Assembly (NCBI GenBank): GCA_013399695.1
Contig: VXAU01001354.1
Span: 1,021,786 to 1,085,785, forward strand
DNA from: Formicarius rufipectus
Lineage: Eukaryota > Chordata > Aves > Passeriformes > Formicariidae
Length of the DNA stretch: 64,000 nt
Direction: 5' to 3'
Under the pieces are notes generated by a model. That model was not told the DNA's origin, searched no databases, and was given only the letters and a program-made list of their open reading frames with translations. The position numbers and the translations under genes were made by a program. Shown piece after piece: positions 48,131-61,008 of this stretch (positions are counted from its first letter, which is position 1; the number at the start of each line of letters is the position of its first letter).

Positions 48131-50816
48131 AATTGTGCATATTTTGTATTAGAATGTCTTGAAATTTTAGTATTCTGAAAATCTATATGGTGCCTATTTC
48201 CAAGAATGACAGAGCAGGATGAGTCCAGAGTGGACATGTCTTGTATATTCACCTGGAGTAGTGGCTAGCAGCTCATCAAGAGTCTGGGATTGGCTATATG
48301 GCTTTTATCAGAGCCAGGAAAGGCACTGAGTTTGTTCCTATAGAGTTGAAAAAACAATTTCCATTTCCAAATATATTAAGCACCTAGTCATATTTCTCAG
48401 GTGCATTCTGGTCAAAAGAAAAGGCATTGTGTGAAATATCACAGAAGAGTCAAGTTGGATGTTCTTGGAGAAAACTCTTGCCACAGTCACACAACAGAGG
48501 AAGATTTACACACACCACTTTTCATTATAAAAAGTCTTGCATGAGGGCAGTCACTAAGGAACGGAGGCACAACTAATGAAAGTTTAAACAGATATTTTGC
48601 AAAGGGAAGAGAAGACCAAAATTAACAGTTAGCCTGAGCACAGCACTCCTCTAGGACTCTTTTCAGTCAGAGGAGAAAATAGCATGAAAATATTCTGAAT
48701 ACAATCTAGATGGTTTTTCTTAATCAGGTTACTTGTTGGCAGCTTTGTTCTTCAAGAGAGAGTCTAGTAATTTGACACCAACCTCTGGTCTCGTCTCTAC
48801 TAAAGTGTATTATTCTTTCTTTTTCTCATAATTTTTTTCCTAGTACACACCTTCCTTTTCCACTATTATTTAAACAGATTTTATCTTTGCTAACTCAAGG
48901 CACTCCACACACATATTTGTATTTCAAAACTGCCCTGGAAATTTGGAGGATGCCAGTAGTCTCAACATCCCCCTGAATGCAGACAGCATGTGGAAATAAC
49001 ACCACTAGCTGATGTGAGACACATTCAGAGCAAGCAGTGCTTCTCATAACCCTTATCAACTAGTTTGATCCATGAAGAATAGCAGTAACTGGCAAATTTT
49101 GTTGGTGTCATCAAGCTGAACCTTGAGAATTAGCCAAGCTATAGATACTACACAGAAGTATGTAATTGGTGCTGCCTTCAGGAAAATACCTTAATTTGAT
49201 TAGCATTCAACCCACACTATTTTCATTAGCTATTACTAGCCATGTGGGAAAAGGGCCTGCTGTGCACAGGTGGCTTGGACATCTCTGCATGCTTTCAGCA
49301 CCTCTTTCTATGCTAGTGAGACAGTGGCATAAACTATTAGAGGCAGGGAAGTGAGTCAAATTAATTTTCCCTGGGCTAGCAAAGCCATTTAATTTAGTCT
49401 TGTGAGATAAAACAAGAACTTGTGACAAAAATATCTGAGGTTGCAGAAGCCAGGCAAAGATATTCAGGGCTCTTTAACAAGATTCTGCTTGGAAGAGTTG
49501 TGCTGGCTTGGATTTTACTGTCCCAATGTGATAAGGGGAAAAAGAAAACCACCACTCTGCAGTTTATTTTAGATCCTTTCTTCTGTCCTACTTTACCGCC
49601 GCCATCCCACTTCCAACCCCTGGATTGGAAAACAACTTTTTCCAGAACTCTTTTTCCAACCATATCAGTAGTCACCTCAGTCCCTACCTCTGCTACAAAC
49701 ACAGTAGAAGATACCATGAAGATTAGAAAAGGTATACCTGCAGTTATAGTTTTTACTAAAAACTCACTGCACTCTGAATTTCAAAATAGAATAAAATATC
49801 GAAAAGTTTCCAAGGCAGAAATCATCACAGCTATCCTGTCTGCCATCACAGTCTCAAGTAGTAGATAAAATAAGACCTCAGGCCATGGTTCACATCTGTT
49901 TTCAATGCAAATATACAACTACTTTCGAGTCTGCAAAATCACAACGTACCCCAGTTTTGTTTAGGCCTACGTTCAGGCTTCCAAACATGTTTGTCATCTC
50001 CCTCAAGTCATACTTTTAGTAATAACTCTGAAAAATTACTCTGATTCAAGATCTAGTATCTTTCACTACTCAGAGTTTTTGTAGCCCCTCAAGTCCCAGT
50101 TCTCCTTTACCTCTGGATGGATTACATCATTTCAACTGATAGCAAGATTAATGTTATAGGAGAGAACTGTAGTTGAAACTATTTACAAAACTAAGTCCAG
50201 CTGGGAAACTCAGCCCTTAAAGATGAAGCCAGACACTGAACAAGTAAACTTTAGGTGCCAGAAGAACACACATGCAACAGATCATCCATGCCAGTATTCT
50301 AAGGTGCTGCAATAGTTTAGCTTTCTGTTACTTTGAAAATAAATTTATTAAAAACAAACAAAAAAAGTATCTCCGCACACAGCAATTATTTTTCATGCAA
50401 AATTACTAAAAATATTATTTAATTGGAAAAAGTTATTCATGGAGAGAAAACATATAAAAAAGTGACCAATCGACTTGCCTCCTCTCCTGCTGTAGGAGAA
50501 TCCCAGAGGCCAAGAAAGTGTCCAGCTTTTACACCAAAATCCCATTTGTTCTCTTATGAATCTCTGACTGTGGCTTTCTGTATGCTCCCTGGTCATTCCT
50601 CTTTCCTGCACTCACTCCTGCCTCAAAGTAGAGGGCCCTGCTGGAAGAAGCCTCTGACTCTGCAGGAGTTCCTCCAGAAGAGGGCTTATAGCTGGGAAGA
50701 ACAAACAACAGCAACTCGTAGAATGGAGCCCGTTGGGCACCACACACAAGGGAAGACAGCACAGGGGATATTTTGACTTCCCTGAACATGATGCCTCATT
50801 TCTTTTGCAGCAGGCA

Positions 50817-50838
50817 AAAGGCTACTAAAGTAGCCTTT
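50817..50838. repeat. perfect 9-bp-arm hairpin
   Basis: AAAGGCTAC and GTAGCCTTT form 9-base arms around a TAAA loop. It stands alone with no T run, tRNA-like or transposon context, so no function is proposed. Confidence 0.65.
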
Positions 50839-53800
50839 AGTGCTGCTTATACCGCAAGTTGCAGCACAGAGCCCAGATACTCATTTTGACTGCTGTCGCT
50901 GCTTAAGAGGAATCCTGGCTTCAAATAGTTTAAACTATTCTTTTAATGAATTCTATTAGCAAATACTCATTTATTGGGCAGTCCTAAGCAAAACAAACAA
51001 GGAATTCATCCAGTGTGCTGAAAAATAAGCTCCATCACAGAACTGAAGCCTCTTAATACTACTCTTCACCATCAACCTTTCCCCATCCCATTTTTGAAAT
51101 AGTGTTTCACAGTGCATTCTTGTGTGCTGCTGAGGCTTCATGTACTCCACTGGGGCTAAATGAGAGTAATGAAGGTTTATTTGTGAAACGAGGCATTGAA
51201 TTAAATTGCTATAATTTTGGGAAAGAGCACGGGGATATGTTCTAGTGTCTTCTGTGTTCTGATCCATTTCAAGGTATTATCAGTTATATTCTTAATCCAT
51301 TCCCACATATGACAGGACTGGAAACCAAGCAGAAATACTCTCCATGGAACATTATAGAACTTAAGGTAAATACACCGAGGCAGATAGTTGAATCCTGACC
51401 TCCTTTAGCACCAAGTTCTTTTTTCCTCATTATGATATTTTTACTATGTCATGTCTTCATAAAGGAGAAACTTTTTACACAACATTATACTGAAACACCA
51501 TCCTTTTCCTATTACTACATAGTTGCCATAACAACTTGATGCAATACCTTATTTAATAATCATTCTCTGCATCCTTTTTAACATTTCAGTTGTCATGACA
51601 ACAGTATGGATTTTATTTTAGACCTATCTCCCAACATGCTTTTATGTATTTTTTTTTTATGTATTTTGGTTGCTTTGAATGAAACTCTGACCTTAACTAA
51701 AAAGACCAGAAGGAAACCTGATGCACTGCCCAGAACACAAATCATCTTTCTGGAAAAATGTTTTAACACTGTTGTATAACACCTAACTCTGTCTTTTCCT
51801 GTTGTATGCAAGTTTACTTCAACAAAAAGCTCAATGCAAATACTATGTTTGATAACTAAATGCACAGAAAGAAGCTATATAAACATCCAGCATTCTGTCT
51901 AAAAATAAGCAATGCTTATTGATTTAAAAAAATAGTAGAATTGTTTAAACTAAGGTAGGTATGCTTTGAATTTGTAGCTTATAGTAGAATATTGGCTTCA
52001 ACCTCTCCTGGCCTAGAGCTAGATCAGATATTTATGTTACATCAGAGACCCATCAAAGTACAATGCTGTTATTTTTCACTCAAATATAACATTAATCAAG
52101 AATCAAGCTTCAATGGAAAAAAAAAAGAAAAAGTGTTGTGGCACTCTGACACTACTCTAAGCTATATGCACTAGTGGAGATTTACACTTTTTTTTTTAAA
52201 GAGATGGTTGTCATGAAATAGTAAGCTAATGCAAAAAAGCTTTTAAGTCACTGCCCCTTTTGCTCTTCAGTGTCAGAAGAGTTTACAAATTAAAAACTGA
52301 GATTTGTAATTTACAATATCATGAGCAGCAAATTCACATCTCTCATATAGAATAGACAGATCAGGAAGTTCACTGCAGAAATAACTGTTCATAGAGATGT
52401 TAGACCAAAGACTGAACAAGTTCTTGTCTCTTCCATTGACAGCAGTACAAACTCCAAAACCTACTTGTTTCCTTCTGAAAGGAGTGTTACTACCTTATCA
52501 CTTGAAGTGCTCAACTCTTTGATGCAGTCTGCATTGTAGAAGTCAGTAATATTTATGAGTTGTGAAAACTTAAGATCAGCTCAAAAAGATTTCCAACCAC
52601 TTCCTATGACATATCAGAATATGTTTTATGTGTTTACAGTCCTTACAAACGTTTTCTCAACCGCAGGAAATATTTTAGCTGTCTCTGAATATTTCAAGCT
52701 TCTTTTCCCACAGTGTGAAACTCATAGTCATCCAAAGTGCAACACGTGATTTCTAGGCTGCAGTAGCTGTAATGATAGGACTTATGAAGCACAGGTGTAA
52801 TTGGGGAAATAGAGGTTATGAATTGAAATCTTAATTTCAATTTTATTCCTTCTGTATCCATATCATCTGTGCTGTATGCACATGCAGCCTGACTCCCTCT
52901 AACATTTTCTTCAGATCTAATAAATTCTATTATCTGGGCATCCTACTCTGGATCTGATATTTCTCTCTAAACATCCTACTTCAAAAGTACATAGCAAAAG
53001 CAAAAACTCATGAAAGAAGGGGATTGTCTGATTTTCAGAATTATGAAGAAATAATTTATTTGCAAAATAATGCTGAAAAGACTAGAACACATAGTAAAAG
53101 AAGAGGGCCTGGAACGTAATGAACAGATCAAATCTTTTTCTTAGTGCAAGAGCTAAGCAAAAATCTTTTGTACAAATTGAGAATTTATTTAGGAAAGAGA
53201 AGAATATGAATGCTTCTCATTAAGAAATGCAGTTGCTCTAATTATCTCTTAAAGCAAACAAATGTTCATATTCTTCTGAGCTTTATATTGGGATAAAAGG
53301 ACTTGATAAGAACACATACCAGTACAAATGTACTCTGCTTCTCCTCACATTTGCATGACCTTATTTTTCAAGTATCAGCATTCTTAACAATGAAAATCCA
53401 GTTTTCTATGTGTTATTGCTTTAGCTAGGTGATAACAGTATCTCCAAAAGTCAGTTTCCTTTCAAATCATCAGCAGTTGCTCAGGCTTTCACTTAGTATT
53501 TCAATTACTGCCCTTTTAGTTTATAAGGGTACAGATCTTCAATCACCACTTCTGGAAAAGAATTAATGGCATGGGACGACAGAAAATATCATATTTCTTA
53601 TTCTTATATATTTAATTTTCAGATATGAGATTTTTGCATGAACATTTTTCATTTCTTGCCATACTAAATCAGGTTGTTTTAATGAGTCAAAAAGAAACAA
53701 CAAAATAAAAACCAAAAGAAAAACAGAAAAAACTTGATAAAGAAGAAAAGCCTCCCTATTTTCTTTACAAAATTTTCTTATGAAATAAAGCTGAAATGCA

Positions 53801-55114
53801 AATTATAGCTTACAAATTCCAAATTACAGTTTACATACTTTGATTGTATTTAGTAATTAGAAGAAAATCTGGAATATCTATTAGTGTTTTCCAAAAGTAT
53901 TAGAATCCTGTTTCAAGCAGGTTTGCAGAGCCTCAGAGAAGACAGTTCTGAAACTGGATGTTAAAAAGTACCTAACAAAAATTTTTACACAGTTCTCACA
54001 ATACCAACCTGTTGATTGCAGCATGCCAGATGTTGGAGAAGGGAAATTATTTTTAGATAGATCTCTTATTTCATCATATAACAAACAGAATTGGAAAGAA
54101 AAAAAAAAGATTTTTTTTTTTTAAATAGCCAAATTTAGAAAGTTTTCATTATCCATAAGCACTTACATATGTCTGTGCCTGTGGGTACTCTCTGTATGTG
54201 GAAAAGACAGACAGAATATTATGTCTAAGAAAAAGTGGCTAACTGGTCCTGCCTCCTGCAACACTCTAGTTCACTTTTAAGCACTTATTAATAGAAACAG
54301 TACAAAGCAACTGGGGAGAGAGGAGGGACACAATGAACAGGGGAGTCCACTATAGCAAACAGTTGTAATCATTCAACAGCATAGCTTGATTCTAGAGTCT
54401 TCCTTACCACAGTGTGGCCTTCCTCTCAGAATTTCCATCTTTGGACATGCACCATAGCACAGATAACAAGGGAGAAGAGGGGGAAAAAAGGCAAGCAACA
54501 CAACATCAGCAGATGACTTAGGTACTCAACAAGTTTTAAGGAACTGACTACATATTTTTTGGGCTGTTCTAAATTGTGCCAGCCACAATAAGGTCCAGCA
54601 CAACAATTTGGCAAGTGGAGATTGCCAGAATGCACCAGTGGTACCTTTTGCTTTCCAACTCTTCTTGGCAAATACAACTCACTGGAGTATACTCCAAAAA
54701 CAGAAAAAAAAAAAATTATCTGCTTAGTCAACCTTTATGGCAACTTTTTGCTGTTGTAAAACATACAAGGAACCCAGCAAGTGCCAGGCACTCCAAGTAG
54801 TTTCTTCGTAACACTGCTTGACAACTGCTCAACCAAACAGCTGGAGATACAAAAGCACAGTCCTATCCCCACTCAATCAGAACAAAACCAAAACAGTGAT
54901 TTCCAATGATAGCAAGACATACTTTTGATAAATGGAGGCAGGCATTACCATGTGTTGAGGGTAAAATGAGAGAGGAGGGCCACTTCATGCCTGAGGAAGA
55001 CATCTGAAGAAGAGAAGGTGCATGTGGAACAGAGTCCCTGTCATCAGCCCCTGTAAACGACTCCCAAAAGTGAGAACAGAAAATATAAATATGAAAAAGG
55101 GTTAATAAGGGGGA

Positions 55115-55235
55115 TTTTCCAAGTCCTGTCCCAGTAACCCTGAGTAATGTGCTTTGGGGGATCCACCTTAAGCAGCGAGGCTGGACTAGGTGTCTCACAG
55201 AGGTCACTTCCAACCTTAGCTGTTCTGGGATCTGC
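55115..55235 (+). mobile_element. short CR1 LINE 3' tail
   Basis: CCTGTCCCAGTAACCCTG, then GTGCTTTGGGGGATCCACCT, GAGGCTGGACTAGGTG, CAGAGGTCACTTCCAACCTT and AGCTGTTCTGGGATCT follow the 3' UTR of CR1 elements (the standard form has GGTCCCTTCCAACC and ATTCTGTGATTCTGTG). Only the last 100 bases or so are present. The terminal octamers have decayed. Confidence 0.75.
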
Positions 55236-55495
55236 TTGTGTGCATAACATGCAGCAAAAGCCTGTCATTTCTAGGTAATGTCACAGCAGTACTTCCATTG
55301 GTCATAATGGATCATAAAACAGCTCTTGGTCACATCTTTCCCCAGACAGCTAGGAAGATAACGTACTTTCTTAGAGTGACAGAAGTCATTCTGGGGCAAT
55401 TTGCTTCCATTATCTGCTATAATGAAGAACACCATTGCATCCAGTTACCCATTTTCATTGAAACCCATGAATCTTGCTCACAGGAAGCAGAGCCA

Positions 55496-55556
55496 ACATT
55501 ATTAATATTAGTATTATTAGTATTACTATAATACTAGAATTATTATAATATTAGAA
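55496..55556. repeat. imperfect ATT-triplet tract
   Basis: Units such as ATT, AGT and AAT recur over about 60 bases and include self-complementary stretches (AATATTA, TAATATTA). It is simple sequence. Confidence 0.7.
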
Positions 55557-56234
55557 TCACATTCTGTGTCATGGCAACTGGGAATTTAATATTGTAGTGT
55601 TGCTTTTTGTTTGTTTGGTTTTTTTCCAATGAACTGATTGACTGCTTTGATAGGAACATTAATTATACCATCAGTAGAACTGCAATTAAATTAACATGAT
55701 CACAATTTACCATTGACCAATATCATACTTCAGACAACTGCAAATTAGTTAGTTATCAAAAAACACCCTCCGGAGACACGATTTCCAAGTTCTGCTGTTA
55801 ATCTAATTGAAGTGGAAAAAATACTGCAATTACTTGTCAAAACAAAGTGCTCTAGCAGGTCACTGATGCCTTTTAGACATCTTGGAGTCTTTACTCTTTA
55901 CCTCTGAGGTGATGAGAAGGGAGAGGCTAGAATAAGTACTATCAGCTTCATCTCTGTTAGAAAATCAAAACCTACCAGCCTTTATACATCCAACCCCTAG
56001 CATATTTTACTGTAAAACACAGCAAGAGACATGAGAAAATGAATATAATGCTGCTGATCAAAGCCTATACAGCAATTCACAGAGAGTATTCTGTTCAGAG
56101 TTTATTTTGATCCAAAGTAGAATTGAAAGGATAGTGAACTTTTATAAAACTTACATGCTTTTATGCATGCAGAATTTTTAGAAAAGCTAAAAACCATTTC
56201 TATCTCAGAAAAATGACTTTTACTGATATCTGAT

Positions 56235-56418
56235 GAGGTTTTACTTGTTGGGTGTTTCTATTTTGTGTTTGTTTGGTGTTTTTTTGGGGGGGGCTGTTTT
56301 GGGTTTTTGGGTTTTGTCTTTTTTTTTTTTTTGCTTTGTTGTTTTTGTTAGTGGTTGTTTGGTTTGTTGTTGGGTTTTTTGTTGTTGTTGGGCTTTTTTG
56401 TTTGGTTGGTTTTTTTGG
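56235..56418 (+). repeat. long G/T-rich low-complexity tract
   Basis: About 180 bases composed almost only of T and G, with an eight-G run near 56285-56293 followed by several GGG triplets separated by T runs. Overlapping frames on both strands (Phe/Cys/Val-rich on plus, Lys/Gln/Asn/Thr-rich on minus) are artefacts of composition. Confidence 0.9.
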
Positions 56419-57285
56419 CAACCTTTTTCATTTATAAGCTCCAGACCTATCCTTTCTGCAATATATATAAAAACAATCAATATTTATTCTTTGTTTAGAA
56501 AGGTTTTATCTCCACTCTTGCCTGCATCCTTTGTATTTTAAATAGTTTATACAATCATTACTATTTTCTGTTCTCTAAACCCAGAGCAAGTAAATTTGAA
56601 GCATAAAAACAAAAAGATCTGTTCCTTATAGTCAACCATCATGATTGTAGCACTGGCAAAGTGTTCTGCTTGCTGAGAGAGGACCTCAGTATCCTGGACC
56701 CGGAAGACAGACACCTCAAAGAGCACATCCACACCGCAGACACAAGCACTATTTTGCATTTACTTAAATGTCCTAGGTAACACTACAAGCACAATAAACA
56801 AGTCATGCCTAGCCCCTGAGGAACAGAAGAATTAGGACTTGATCTGTGATCTCTGTGGAAAAGACAAAGCTAAGAAATTGAAGAGTCTTGTTTCACAAAA
56901 AGCATTTGCAAGTACGTAAGCTAGTTGTGAGTTAATAAGCTCAAAGACCTATTCTTTTAAGCGTTTTTTTGTGTGTAATTTCCAAATATTTACAAAACTC
57001 CTCCAGTTTCTGATTCCTATCGAATAATATCACAGTGAGGCACACTATAGATATCAATATAGGATCATATCTGCTGTTGACATTTTACACAAAAACTAGT
57101 CTAAAATTTACCATACACGAGGTAGGCCTGATTCTAATAGAGAAGTAGTATTTAGGGATTTTGTATCTCTAAAAGCAATTTAGAGAATTGTTTCTAAACA
57201 ATTCTTTTTGTTTAGAAACAAAGCCGTGTTTTCACACTCCTTTGACAGCCCCTGGAAAACAAAACAAAAACCACCTACAATAAGG

Positions 57286-57316
57286 AAAAAAAAAAAAAAA
57301 NAAAAAAAAAAAAAAA
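57286..57316. repeat. poly(A) tract with an internal N
   Basis: Fifteen A, one N at 57301, then fifteen A. The tract length is probably unreliable. Confidence 0.9.
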
Positions 57317-59127
57317 GGCAGAAGCCAGTCACAAGGTATCTTGCAAATTTACTAAATACATTGCTCCTCCTTAATAAAAATTCTCCTTTCAATGCAAAAG
57401 CAAAAATATGACACTGTTAGGTTGACATAGGCAAGAGAAGAAAGTATAAGCTCCTGAGGTCTGGTTATTCATCCTGAGGCCTTTCTGTTTATAAAACCAG
57501 CCGAACTTTTGTATTTCACTTGTCCCAGAAGGAGGACAAGGCAAATGTGTGCAATAATGCTCTTCATCTGTATTTGCTATGGTCACTCTGAGAGCATATA
57601 AACTCTTCTGTCTTAAAGTAAAAATTTAAAGCCTCCAATACAAACTTGGGAGAGATAGTAGACAGTCCATAAACTTCATTTCTGACTTATACTATTAGAT
57701 ACTAAAGATAGAATGAAAATATTATATTAGTTCACAGGAAGTGTCAAGCTTCACTGAGAAAAGGAGGACAAAAGATATTACCATGTGAATGTGATTTATA
57801 CTATTCAATCATGGCTAGTTAGTGATGCTGTAACTTCACTTTAGTACTGTCAGCACCTAAGTGGTAAAAATTCGCTTCAAATAAAGCTGGCTATTTTCCC
57901 ATCCTAGACAATTTCATTTAGGACATTGCACAGAAGTTATATCTATGGTGAAAGCCTTGGGACTGTGGGCAGACTAACCATAAAGACAGATACACCAAAC
58001 CCCCTAACCTATGATCCATAGAAATCTCTTTAGTGTCTCCATCATTCATAATGCTCTGAAAGTACTGACTGCATTTTGAGCAACTTTACAGCTGACCTCA
58101 GGATCAAAAGGAATTACTTACTTGAAAAAGGAGCATTAAAATGTCTGATGCTTCACTGTATAACTTGGTGGGAAGTCCCATTCACTCTTTGTATCTGCTG
58201 AAGCAAGTGAAGAGAACAGACAGCTTTAGTCTTGTGTACTTGCAGACATGAATTGAGAGCTTGTTCTGCTAAGTGGTGCCACTGAAAAAAAAAAAACTGC
58301 CTGTAAAGAAGGCTGATCTAAAACCTACTGGTTCTTTCCTGGAATTCTTTCCAGCGACAACAGGAATCACCAGTTCAGACCACAGCCTCATACTCTAGGG
58401 ACAACTAATCAGGATCAAAAATTGGGCCCAAAACACATCAGTACAAACAACTGTTACCTATTCCACTCCCTGTAGCTCAATGATGTGTATTCATGCTGTG
58501 AGTTTTGCAAATGTTTATTTTGTTGGCATTTTTGTTTGCTTTCAGCATTAACCAGTGTCACTTACCTTTCATCTGGTACACTGGTATGAAAAACAAATAC
58601 ATCTCCAAGCTTTCAAAAAATTCTGTGTTTTCCTATAAAACAGAATTCTGCTTACAAATTAAGTGTTTGTTCCTGTGACTGACAACTAAGCTAGGGCTGG
58701 TAAAATCATTGTCCCAAGTAAATCAGCAGTCTGAGACAGATAATATTTTTTTTCCACTGTTTGTCTTCCTCAGCTCCTTTAACATATTTTTCATTTCACC
58801 TGTATTTGGGCTACAGGAGACCATAAAGCTACTTGTCTGCAAAATATTTTCATGCTCATCATAAGTTCTTCCTTGGCTTTGGCTGGCCACACTAGGGTAA
58901 CATAAATATGCTCTCTCATACAGATACTTCCATAACAGAAAACAAAGAAAACCTACAAACCAACAGTGGTTATCAAATGATATATTGTAATTCCCCAAGT
59001 ACCACTGTAAAGACAAAGCAGTTTCCAAAAACATTCAGTAACAGCCTGGCCACTTGATCAACTCTCTAGAGAGTCAGTGTTCAAAAACACCTCTTCCAGC
59101 TACCTATGATCTTACATCTCAAAACCA

Positions 59128-59190
59128 CAGCAAAGCAAAACAAAGCAAAAAAAAAAAAAAAAAAAAAAAACAAAACAAAAAAAACACACA
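59128..59190. repeat. A-rich (CAAAA)n-like tract
   Basis: CAAAGC/CAAAAC units pass into a long A run and then ACAAAACA and ACACACA. No retroposon body is visible beside it. Confidence 0.8.
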
Positions 59191-60934
59191 GGTCACAGGT
59201 GTGCTATAATAGACAGATGACCTCTTCTTGTTCATTAATATTTTTTCAAAATATGTTGACTTCGGATTTCATCCTTTCTTTCCATTGCTGCAAAGAATAC
59301 TTGCATAAGAAAACAAAAAATCAGGAGGAAGAAGGAAGACTGTCTTTTTCCTGTTCATACCCATCTTCTGCTCCAGCTCTTCAGTACATCCAGCACAGAT
59401 TTGCCTGTTCCCCAAGAAGCTTGACATAATAAGAAGTGAGATTCTTGCAATGTCAATGGAGCTGACTGGGGCAGCAGTCCCTAAGGAGGCTCACTGAAGT
59501 GAGAGTGACTATTTCTACAGCAAGATAGTGCCCCACCAAGACTTACGGCAGACAATATCCAGTGTTAAAGCATTGCCTTTGGCCAACAACTTCCCCAGCC
59601 AATTCAGCTCACTGGCATGTGAGTATCCTCAGACAAAGTTTTCTTCCAAAGCAGTGGTGTTTTTTTGGTTGTTTTTAAATCTCCTGAAATGGGCAAGTTC
59701 TCTAAGATTCAGCGGATTTAGTTGGAATGCATGCAATCATTCAAGAATGCATTCTATTAAAAGGTGAAACAGATTGCAGTCAGTACAAAGAGTATAAGAT
59801 GCCTGGGAGGCTCATTTGACAATAACAGCAATGTGTGACATTGGTCAGTAAAATAATTTGTTCAATTAGCATTTTATCTACTGGAGATTTATTTAAGTTA
59901 CCCGAAGCAATTTAAAAATCTACAGCTCAGTGATGTGACAGAGAATACATGCTCTGTTATTTGCAAACCATTAAAAGTCACTGGTCCGGACGTTTCCTTC
60001 CATTTTCTGTCATAAATGTGAAGTCATAGCAGCCAGGGGAATTAGCCTACTTCTCTACTGCTGAAATTGAACACAGAATTCAACTCATTTGTCATTAACA
60101 AAGAGATAAGGAAGACCCATGCTTTTACAAAATAATAAACAGTGATGAGCACACTGCTCCCTAACAAATCTCTTTTTATTTTAAATGGTTGAGCCATGGC
60201 TGAAGAGCTCGAAGGAAATGAAACTTCATCAAAAACCCCATTCATGCTTTCCAAACTGGAATGGATAGTCTATAATTTCACTTATGCATTTCTTTCAATT
60301 CTGTGCGTATGGAACAGTGGTTTTCTGATTTGTTTCTTCCACTGTGGGCTACTGACTTCGTGCTGCAGTTAAAGCCTCTTCATCTCAAAGAAAACTTATT
60401 ACTAATGCAGTGTGGGATACCAGAGCTACTGTTGAGTGTCCAGTAGCTTTAGCAGTTCATCAGACTGAAACTAGGAACGCACAGCGGGTGGGATATCTGC
60501 CTGGAAAGCTACAATAGCATCAAAGACACACACAAATTATAATAATGACTCATTATAAGCTCTTTGTGCCTCTAGAAGAACACACATATCACAGCTTGCT
60601 ATCTTGTTATCATCAAAATCTGAAAATGGGTGAAACATTTTCATATAAACATCCATTTCATAGGAAAGTAAGAAAGAGTTAAAATATATCAAAGTAGAGG
60701 TAAAACACATAACACTAATGAAAGTGAAAAGCTCTTGGAACTATGCACATAGACCTTTCTAAAAAGAAAATAAAAAACCCAAAGTAGCTCTATTTTTAGA
60801 GAAAATATGTGAATATGGAAATCCATTTATTTTGAGGGCATGGGCAGTTATGCAATACTTGGTGGCAGTAGAAAAAGTATGCAGTTTTTCACATTGTATA
60901 CTTTTCTTCTGAAATTATTAGGACTGTGCATGTC

Positions 60935-61008
60935 TCATCCCCAGAAATGTTCAAGGCCAGGTTGGCCTTTAAAATCCCTTCCAGCATAAGCCATTCTCTG
61001 ACTCTATG
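60935..61008 (+). mobile_element. short CR1 LINE 3' tail
   Basis: CATCCCCAGAAATGTTCAAG, GGCCAGGTTGG, CCTTTAAAATCCCTTCCAGC and CCATTCTCTGACTCTATGAC follow the 3' end of CR1, including decayed forms of the terminal ATTCTATG octamers. Relative to a full CR1 tail the part between the GGCCAGGTTGG and CCCTTCC phrases is shortened, so there is an internal deletion or a different subfamily. Confidence 0.75.

Larger units (their letters stand above)
39693..55114. other. unannotated non-coding DNA
   Basis: About 15 kb with no recognised gene or interspersed repeat. It holds many simple tracts, listed separately where notable: poly(G)/A-rich at 40214-40275, poly(A) near 40427-40452, 41580-41597 and 42082-42100, an A-then-G run at 43120-43137, and a GAAA tract at 48097-48127. 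The longest open frame, 148 codons at 49422-49868, overlaps a 107-codon antisense frame and resembles nothing known. AT-rich stretches near 42100-42260 and 46220-46560 could be conserved regulatory DNA, but this cannot be told from one sequence. Confidence 0.55.
55236..60934. other. unannotated non-coding DNA
   Basis: About 5.7 kb with no recognised gene. It includes an AT-triplet tract (55496-55556), a long G/T-rich tract (56235-56418), a poly(A) tract with an N at 57301, and an A-rich AAAAC tract (59128-59190). Open frames over these tracts are compositional artefacts. Confidence 0.6.

Noticed and set aside
49422..49868. 148-codon plus-strand open frame, the longest without a repeat explanation
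   Set aside because: No family resemblance, with a 107-codon antisense frame over it. A single-exon host gene is not supported without homology or transcription.
56200..56541. Phe/Val/Cys-rich plus-strand and Lys/Gln/Thr/Asn-rich minus-strand frames
   Set aside because: Products of the G/T-rich low-complexity tract, not proteins.
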